From contig CAKZVN010000363.1 of NCBI GenBank assembly GCA_937922105.1, forward strand, positions 1-10,904: a stretch of 10,904 bases of DNA, written 5' to 3'. Source of the DNA: an uncultured Litorilinea sp. (GTDB lineage Bacteria > Chloroflexota > Anaerolineae > Caldilineales > Caldilineaceae). Position numbers and translations under genes: made by a program. Under the pieces are notes generated by a model. It made no database searches. It had not been told where the DNA came from and saw nothing but the letters and a program-made list of their open reading frames with translations. Below, in pieces: positions 6,129-10,904 of this stretch; position 1 is the first letter of the stretch, and every line of letters starts with the position of its first letter.

Positions 6129-6830
6129 ATGGCTCCCTACATCCTTGTTGTAGATGATGACCCCAATATCGCCCGTCTCGTCCGCAGCTATCTGGAACGC
6201 GAGGGATTTGTCGTTGACGCGCTGCACGACGGCAACAGCGTGTTGCCCGCCATTCGCAGACGGCGGCCCGATCTCATTGTGTTGGACCTCATGCTGCCCG
6301 GTGTAGATGGGCTGGAGATCACCCGCCAACTGCGCGGGGATGCCGATCTCGCCACCGTGCCCATCCTCATGCTCACTGCGCGTATAGATGACATTGACCG
6401 TATCATCGGCTTGGAACTAGGCGCCGACGACTACGTGACCAAGCCCTTCAACCCGCGTGAGGTCGCCGCGCGCGTCAAAGCCATCCTGCGCCGCGCCCAT
6501 CCCACAGCCCAAGAGACCCACCAAGTGTTGCACATTGGGCGGCTTACCCTCGACCCGGCAGCGCGGCGCGTGACCCTAGATGGTCGCGCCGTCCAGCTCA
6601 CCCCCAGCGAATTCGCCATCTTACATCGCCTCATGCGCTCTCCGGGTCGCGCCTTTACCCGCACCCAGTTGGTCGAGGACGCGCTCGGCTACGACTACGC
6701 CGGGCTGGAACGCACAGTGGACAGCCACATCAAAAATCTGCGCCGCAAACTGGAGGATAATCCCGCCCAACCCCAGCGCATTGAAACTGTCTTCGGTGTC
6801 GGCTATCGTTTCAATGCCGACGCCCCTTAA
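6129..6830 (+). CDS. OmpR/PhoB-family response regulator
   Basis: This is a cytoplasmic DNA-binding regulator of a two-component system. From ATG 6129 it has 233 residues. The receiver domain (1-122) has the acidic pair D9/D10 in VVDDDP, the phosphorylated D53 in VLDLMLP, T83 in MLTAR and K105 in VTKPF. The C-terminal winged helix (about 135-230) shows the usual TPSEFAILHRLMRSPGRAFTR, then VDSHIKNLRRKLE and TVFGVGYRF. An upstream ATG at 6072 with AAGG at 6062-6065 would add 19 residues (MTQPHTLCHN...), atypical for a receiver domain, so I prefer 6129. The histidine kinase begins 9 bases after the stop and is its probable cognate partner. The regulon is unknown. Confidence 0.95.
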   Translation: MAPYILVVDDDPNIARLVRSYLEREGFVVDALHDGNSVLPAIRRRRPDLIVLDLMLPGVDGLEITRQLRGDADLATVPILMLTARIDDIDRIIGLELGADDYVTKPFNPREVAARVKAILRRAHPTAQETHQVLHIGRLTLDPAARRVTLDGRAVQLTPSEFAILHRLMRSPGRAFTRTQLVEDALGYDYAGLERTVDSHIKNLRRKLEDNPAQPQRIETVFGVGYRFNADAP

Positions 6831-6834
6831 GGTG
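6828..6834 (+). promoter_or_regulatory. Ribosome-binding site of the histidine kinase, overlapping the regulator stop
   Basis: TAAGGTG at 6828-6834 includes the regulator stop codon and an AAGG core 5 to 6 bases before ATG 6840. It suggests translational coupling of regulator and kinase. Confidence 0.65.
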
Positions 6835-6839
6835 TTGCC

Positions 6840-8306
6840 ATGAATCTCGGCGTCAAAATCCTCGGCGCGTTGGCCCTCGTCATCATCGTGGCGCTTGCCT
6901 CAGCCAGTTGGCTGATTGATCGCAACACCGCACGCGCGTATCGTGCCTATCTGGACCAGATTCAGAGTCGCCGCCTGGAACAACTTGCAGCGCAAGTCGG
7001 CCCACTGTACGCCGCCGGCGAGGACTGGACCACCATCCAAACCTGGCTCAACATCATCGCCGTCGGCAGCACCCCCGGCATGGGCCATATGGGCATGATG
7101 CCGGGTATGCGCGGGCGCAACCGGATGCCTAGCCCGGACGAATTACCGACCCTTTACCTGCTCGTAGACCCCACCAGCGGTGAGCCGCTTGCCGGAGTAG
7201 GAAGCCCGGTCACACCCGCCCAGCGCCTGACCGGTGTCCCCATCGAGATCGACAACCGGACTGTCGCACTCCTCGTACCGTTGGACGTTGCACCGCGTCT
7301 CGGTCAAGCCGAACAGACCGTGTTGCGCCAAGTCCAACGCGCCATCCTGCTCTCGGCCTTTGTAGCAGGGCTGGCGGCTGTGGGCATCGGTGGTCTGGTG
7401 GTCTACACCCTCCTGCGCCCGCTCACCGCACTCCATCAAGGCGTCACAGCCCTGGGGCGCGGGGACTTATCCGTCGTCGTGCCTGTACACAGCAACGATG
7501 AGTTGGGCAAACTCGCCGAGGCCTTCAACGCCATGACCGCCCAATTACGTCGCCACGAGGAATTGCGCAAGCAACTCTTGGCCGACGTTGCCCATGAACT
7601 GCGTACCCCGCTGAGTGTAATCCAGGGCAACCTCCAGGCCATGTTGGAAGGCGTCTACCCCCTCAGCGCAGACGAAGTACGCACAGTTCATCGCCAGACC
7701 CAGTTGCTCAGCCGCCTGGTCGAAGACCTCCACGAACTCGCCCAGGCCGAAGCCGGTGCGCTCCCCCTCCAGCGCCAGCCCCAAAGCGTAACCGCTGCGC
7801 TGCAACAAATGGCCTCCCTGGTCAGCCCCGTGATGGCGCGCCGCGGAATCACTCTCCAAGTGACCACGCCGTCACCGGACCTCGTCATTTCCGTGGACCC
7901 CGACCGTCTCCAGCAAATCCTCTACAACCTGCTGGGCAACGCCCTGCGCCACACCCCTGCCGGCGGCACCATCCGCCTGCACGCCACGCAGACGGCCGCA
8001 GGCCGCGCCCGCATCTTTGTCGCCGACAGCGGTCCCGGCATCCCGCCGGAGCATTTGCCCCATGTGTTCGACCGTTTCTATCGCGTCCCGCGCGACACGT
8101 CGACTCATCTCAAGTGGGAATCCGGCGCGCGCGATGAATCAGACCTGACATCCGGCGCCGGACTGGGGCTTGCCATTGTGCGCGCCCTGGTTGAAGCACA
8201 TGGGGGCACTCTCGGTGTCGAGAACACGCCGGGTTCCGGCGCCACCTTTTGGGTCGAACTGCCCCTCGCTGCATCCTCACTTGTGCCCTCCTCCGGCTCG
8301 GCGTAA
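6840..8306 (+). CDS. HAMP-containing membrane sensor histidine kinase with Met-rich external segment
   Basis: The 488-residue kinase has two membrane helices (about 7-26 and 167-191) enclosing a roughly 140-residue external sensor. A HAMP domain (about 190-243) is followed by the dimerisation domain with phospho-acceptor H252 in DVAHELRTPLS and an ATPase domain: N box N363/N367 in LYNLLGNALRHTP, G1 DSGPGIP (396-402), F box VFDRFYR (409-415), G2 GAGLGLAIV (439-447). It autophosphorylates and passes phosphate to the regulator encoded just upstream. The sensor contains GMGHMGMMPGMRGRNRMP (80-97; nt about 7077-7130), seven Met and one His, resembling Met-motif copper sites in periplasmic proteins; the ligand is inferred only. 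About a dozen extra residues (STHLKWESGARDES) lengthen the ATP lid between F and G2 boxes. Confidence 0.96.
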   Translation: MNLGVKILGALALVIIVALASASWLIDRNTARAYRAYLDQIQSRRLEQLAAQVGPLYAAGEDWTTIQTWLNIIAVGSTPGMGHMGMMPGMRGRNRMPSPDELPTLYLLVDPTSGEPLAGVGSPVTPAQRLTGVPIEIDNRTVALLVPLDVAPRLGQAEQTVLRQVQRAILLSAFVAGLAAVGIGGLVVYTLLRPLTALHQGVTALGRGDLSVVVPVHSNDELGKLAEAFNAMTAQLRRHEELRKQLLADVAHELRTPLSVIQGNLQAMLEGVYPLSADEVRTVHRQTQLLSRLVEDLHELAQAEAGALPLQRQPQSVTAALQQMASLVSPVMARRGITLQVTTPSPDLVISVDPDRLQQILYNLLGNALRHTPAGGTIRLHATQTAAGRARIFVADSGPGIPPEHLPHVFDRFYRVPRDTSTHLKWESGARDESDLTSGAGLGLAIVRALVEAHGGTLGVENTPGSGATFWVELPLAASSLVPSSGSA

Positions 8307-8350
8307 GCACCACACCACCATCGTATCAATGCCCCCAGTCTGTCGTCTTG

Positions 8351-8356
8351 TATAAT
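8351..8356 (+). promoter_or_regulatory. Probable -10 box of the TPR lipoprotein gene
   Basis: A perfect TATAAT lies 45 bases after the kinase stop codon. No good -35 match lies 15-18 bases upstream (sequence near 8327-8334 is CAATGCCC), so an activator may be needed. Transcription would begin near 8363, giving a leader of about 115 nt. Confidence 0.55.
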
Positions 8357-8364
8357 GAAACCGA

Positions 8365-8388
8365 CGCGCCGAACCGGCGTTTGGCGCG
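8365..8388 (+). other. Strong hairpin in the leader of the TPR lipoprotein gene
   Basis: CGCGCCGAAC (8365-8374) pairs with GTTTGGCGCG (8379-8388) over ten positions, one of them a G-U pair, around a 4-base loop CGGC. It starts about two bases after the predicted transcription start. No T-run follows, so it is not a standard intrinsic terminator; it may protect the 5' end of the mRNA, pause polymerase or serve as an operator dyad. Confidence 0.6.
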
Positions 8389-8463
8389 CCCTGCATCGGG
8401 AACCGGAGTCTCTCGGTTATAACGGCTCCAGCCCGCGGCACGCAGTGCTTCGCATCGTTGCAG

Positions 8464-8468
8464 AGGAG
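8464..8468 (+). promoter_or_regulatory. Ribosome-binding site of the TPR lipoprotein gene
   Basis: AGGAG ends 10 bases before ATG 8479. It decides the start, together with an in-frame stop further upstream at 8353-8355. Confidence 0.7.
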
Positions 8469-8478
8469 CTATACCGCC

Positions 8479-10904
8479 ATGTCCATCCACCGGCGACGCC
8501 CCACGCGTCGAGTTCTTCCGGCCCTCTTGTGCATCTGGCTCGGCCTCCTATTGGTCGCCTGCACCCCCATCAGCACCCAGCCCGATTCTCCAAGCCCAGA
8601 CGAAGTTGCATCCGTAGCGGACACACCCCAAAGCGCCGCCGACTACCATAACCGTGGTCTTCAAGCTGCCGGCAACCGGGACTTCGCTGCCGCCATTGCC
8701 GATTACACCACAGCCATTTCACTAGACCCCACTTACGCCGTTGCCTTCCTCAACCGCGGCCTTGCTTACGCTGCGCTGGCGGACCATCGTCGCGCGCTCG
8801 CCGATTTCGACCGGGCCATCGAATTAGCCCCGGATATGCCGCTCGCCTATACGGCGCGCGCCAACTCGCTTCACGCTCGCGGCGATGTCGAGCGCGCCCT
8901 TGCCGATCTCAGCCGGGCGCTCCTGCTCGCACCTGATGACGCCAATCTGTATGTTGAGCGCGGGCAGATTTTCGCAGGCCTGGGCGACTTCGACCGCGCA
9001 CGCGCCGAGTATGAACGTGCATTGGCGCTCGCTCCCCAAAGTGTCGCCGCGCTCAACAGTCGCGCCCGTCTCTATGAGACAACCGCACAAATCGAGCTTG
9101 CGCTCCAAGATTACACGCTCTTGCTGGAGATAGACCCCAACGCGGCTGCCGTCTACCATCGCCGCGGCGTGCTCTATGCCCAATTGGGCGACCTATCCGC
9201 CGCGCGCGCCGACTTCACCCGCGCACTCGAACTGGACCCCACGCTGGTCGCCGCCTACAACGCCCGTGCCCGTTTGGACGACGGTCTTGCCGGCGCCGAT
9301 GCCGCCATCGCCGACTACACCAGCGTGCTCCAGTTGGACCCTGCCAATGCGACCGCCTACCTCAACCGCGCCAACGCCTATCGCGACCGCGGCGATCTCC
9401 AACTGGCCCTCGCCGACTATAACCAGGCCCTGGCGCTCAACCCTAATCTGACCGGCGCCTACACCAATCGTGCACGGTTGCACACCCAGCTGGGCGACCA
9501 CGCCGCGGCGGTCGCCGATTACTCCGCGCTGCTCTTGCTCGACCCGCACAGCGCGTCTCTTTATGTTGCGCGTGCCGAGTCCTACCGGCTGTTGAACGAC
9601 CTAGACGCGGCCCTCGCCGACTACAACCAAGCGCTGGAACTCGAGCCGGGGCAAGCCCGCGCCCTTGCCGGGCGCGCCCGCATCCATGCCCTGTTAACCG
9701 CAAACGCGGACGCCCTCACCGACTATGCCGCCGCACTCGCTCTGCTTGACCCCGGCGGCGCTGATCCCCTCATCCTGGAAGTGCTGCTCGGTCGTGCCGA
9801 GGTCTACGTCGCCACCGGCGCGCTTCGTGACGCGCGCGCCGACCTGGACGCCGCCATTGCATTCGCGCCTGAAAACGCACAAGCCTACAGTGCTCGCGGG
9901 CGTGTGCACGAATTGCTGGGCGACCTCGACCGGGCGCTTGCCGACTATGCCCAGGCTCTTGCCCTTGCGCCTGCGGATGTCTCGACGCGCGTCGCCCAGG
10001 CCAATCTTCTGCGCAGCCGCGGCGACACAGCTGCGGCTCTAGAGGCCTATTCCGCCGCGCTCGAACTGGCCCCAGACCATATCGGCGCACGGCTGGCGCG
10101 CGCGGCCCTGCGCACAGAGTCCGGTGACAACCGCGGCGCGCTCGCCGACTATAGCGCCGCGCTCGCTGTGGACCCCACCCTGATCACCGCGCGCAGCAAT
10201 CGTGCCCGGCTCCAGGAGCAAACTCGCGACTACGCGGCAGCCGTTGCCGATTACACTGCCCTTATCGAATTGGAGCCGGACAGCGCGTCCCACTACAACA
10301 GCCGCGGCAACGTCTATCGCCTCTGGAACGACCCGACATCTGCTCTCGCAGACTTCGACCGTGCCCTGAGTCTCGACCCGACCCTGGTCGCAGCCTACGC
10401 CAACCGCGGACGTACCTACCAAGACCTAGGCGACTTCGCACAGGCATTGGCGGACTTCTCCACCGCCATCGAGTTGGCGCCCGACCCCGCTGCCTACTAC
10501 ACCTTGCGCGGCGATCTGCACCGCAGCCAAGCACAGCCTGCCGAAGCGATTGCCGACTACAGCGCCGCGCTGGCGCTCGATCCCACAGCCGCCACCTATA
10601 ATAGCCGCGGGCGCGTTCGCGAATCTACCGGGGACCTGGCAGCTGCTGTCGCCGATTACGCTGCCGCCGTCGAGTTGGCCCCCACCACTGCCGCCTATGC
10701 TGTCAACCTGGGCAATGCCCTTGCCGCGCAAGGCGATCCAGTAGCCGCCGTCGCAGCCTACTCCGCCGCCCTTGCGTCGGCGGAAGAGGGCAGCGCAGCA
10801 GAGCCGTCACTCACCGCGGCCTATATAGGTCGCGCCGCCGCGTGGCTCGCCCAGGGCCGGCTAGACGAAGCCCTTGCCGACCTCGACCAAGCCCTTGCCC
10901 TCGA
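8479..10904 (+). CDS. TPR-repeat lipoprotein with about 22 TPR units (3' partial)
   Basis: The frame from ATG 8479 stays open for 808 codons and runs off the right edge without a stop. The N-terminus has positive residues (HRRRPTRR), a hydrophobic stretch and a lipobox LVAC with acylated Cys28 (nt 8560-8562), so the protein should be exported and lipid-anchored. A short Ser/Pro/Asp linker (29-52) precedes about 22 tetratricopeptide units from residue 53 on, mostly 34 residues, with the consensus AxAYxxRGxxYxxLGDxxxALADYxxALxLDP. Two units near nt 9690-9840 carry insertions of a few residues. TPR arrays form a superhelical scaffold for protein contacts; no catalytic domain is visible, though one could follow beyond the edge. 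The run of ALADY/LDP units resembles Sel1-free, Chloroflexota and cyanobacterial TPR proteins. The predicted -10 box at 8351-8356 lies upstream, so it may be transcribed apart from the kinase. Confidence 0.93.
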   Translation, partial: MSIHRRRPTRRVLPALLCIWLGLLLVACTPISTQPDSPSPDEVASVADTPQSAADYHNRGLQAAGNRDFAAAIADYTTAISLDPTYAVAFLNRGLAYAALADHRRALADFDRAIELAPDMPLAYTARANSLHARGDVERALADLSRALLLAPDDANLYVERGQIFAGLGDFDRARAEYERALALAPQSVAALNSRARLYETTAQIELALQDYTLLLEIDPNAAAVYHRRGVLYAQLGDLSAARADFTRALELDPTLVAAYNARARLDDGLAGADAAIADYTSVLQLDPANATAYLNRANAYRDRGDLQLALADYNQALALNPNLTGAYTNRARLHTQLGDHAAAVADYSALLLLDPHSASLYVARAESYRLLNDLDAALADYNQALELEPGQARALAGRARIHALLTANADALTDYAAALALLDPGGADPLILEVLLGRAEVYVATGALRDARADLDAAIAFAPENAQAYSARGRVHELLGDLDRALADYAQALALAPADVSTRVAQANLLRSRGDTAAALEAYSAALELAPDHIGARLARAALRTESGDNRGALADYSAALAVDPTLITARSNRARLQEQTRDYAAAVADYTALIELEPDSASHYNSRGNVYRLWNDPTSALADFDRALSLDPTLVAAYANRGRTYQDLGDFAQALADFSTAIELAPDPAAYYTLRGDLHRSQAQPAEAIADYSAALALDPTAATYNSRGRVRESTGDLAAAVADYAAAVELAPTTAAYAVNLGNALAAQGDPVAAVAAYSAALASAEEGSAAEPSLTAAYIGRAAAWLAQGRLDEALADLDQALAL

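Noticed and set aside
8355..8651. Possible 98-codon gene starting inside the TATAAT box
   Set aside because: It has no ribosome-binding site, its start overlaps the -10 box, and it runs out of frame over the signal peptide of the TPR lipoprotein. Its product has no domain.
1..10904. A complete undescribed defence, mobile or biosynthetic system
   Set aside because: No nuclease, helicase, integrase, transposase or set of linked enzymes was found; genes are typical envelope, signalling and housekeeping types.

Overview
The window reads as high-GC chromosomal DNA from a bacterium, most likely a member of the Chloroflexota (Anaerolineae/Caldilineae or Chloroflexia type). The pointers are inferential: long Pro/Thr surface linkers, the ESPLATPT peptide motif, a large secreted module with 'RGxMLW' and 'RGFGxVW...LGWAT' signatures, lipoprotein signals and a very long TPR lipoprotein. 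All convincing genes lie on the + strand, are densely packed and are separated by short gaps. No tRNA, rRNA, CRISPR array, transposase or integrase was seen, and no gene-free stretch exceeds 300 bases.

Layout. (1) 1-747: the C-terminal part of a surface protein made of Thr/Pro repeats, cut by the left edge. (2) A good sigma70-type promoter (791-820) precedes a three-gene run, 916-3020: a metal-dependent amidohydrolase, a probable Tat-exported TlpA/ResA-like thioredoxin lipoprotein, and a small protein with one C-terminal membrane helix whose soluble part resembles a phage-associated family. (3) A second promoter (3056-3084) precedes a 523-residue membrane-anchored extracellular protein with a Pro/Thr linker, a Chloroflexota-type repeat module and a C-terminal CBM9-like domain. 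(4) 4750-5996: a family I inorganic pyrophosphatase overlapping a class I SAM methyltransferase by ATGA. (5) 6129-8306: an OmpR-family response regulator and a two-TM HAMP histidine kinase with a Met-rich stretch in its external sensor loop. (6) A perfect TATAAT box and a strong hairpin precede a TPR lipoprotein (8479 to the right edge) with about 22 TPR units in the part seen and no stop codon.

How they fit. Most of the window concerns the cell envelope: anchored or exported proteins (1-747, TlpA-like, small TM protein, CBM9 protein, TPR lipoprotein) plus a sensor kinase facing outside. The pyrophosphatase and methyltransferase are housekeeping-like. The amidohydrolase has no pathway partner in view, so its substrate is unknown. 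No complete new defence, mobile or biosynthetic system is convincingly visible. The items most worth following are the membrane-anchored phage-like protein, the Met-rich kinase sensor, the TPR lipoprotein, and the hairpins sitting just after two TATAAT promoters.
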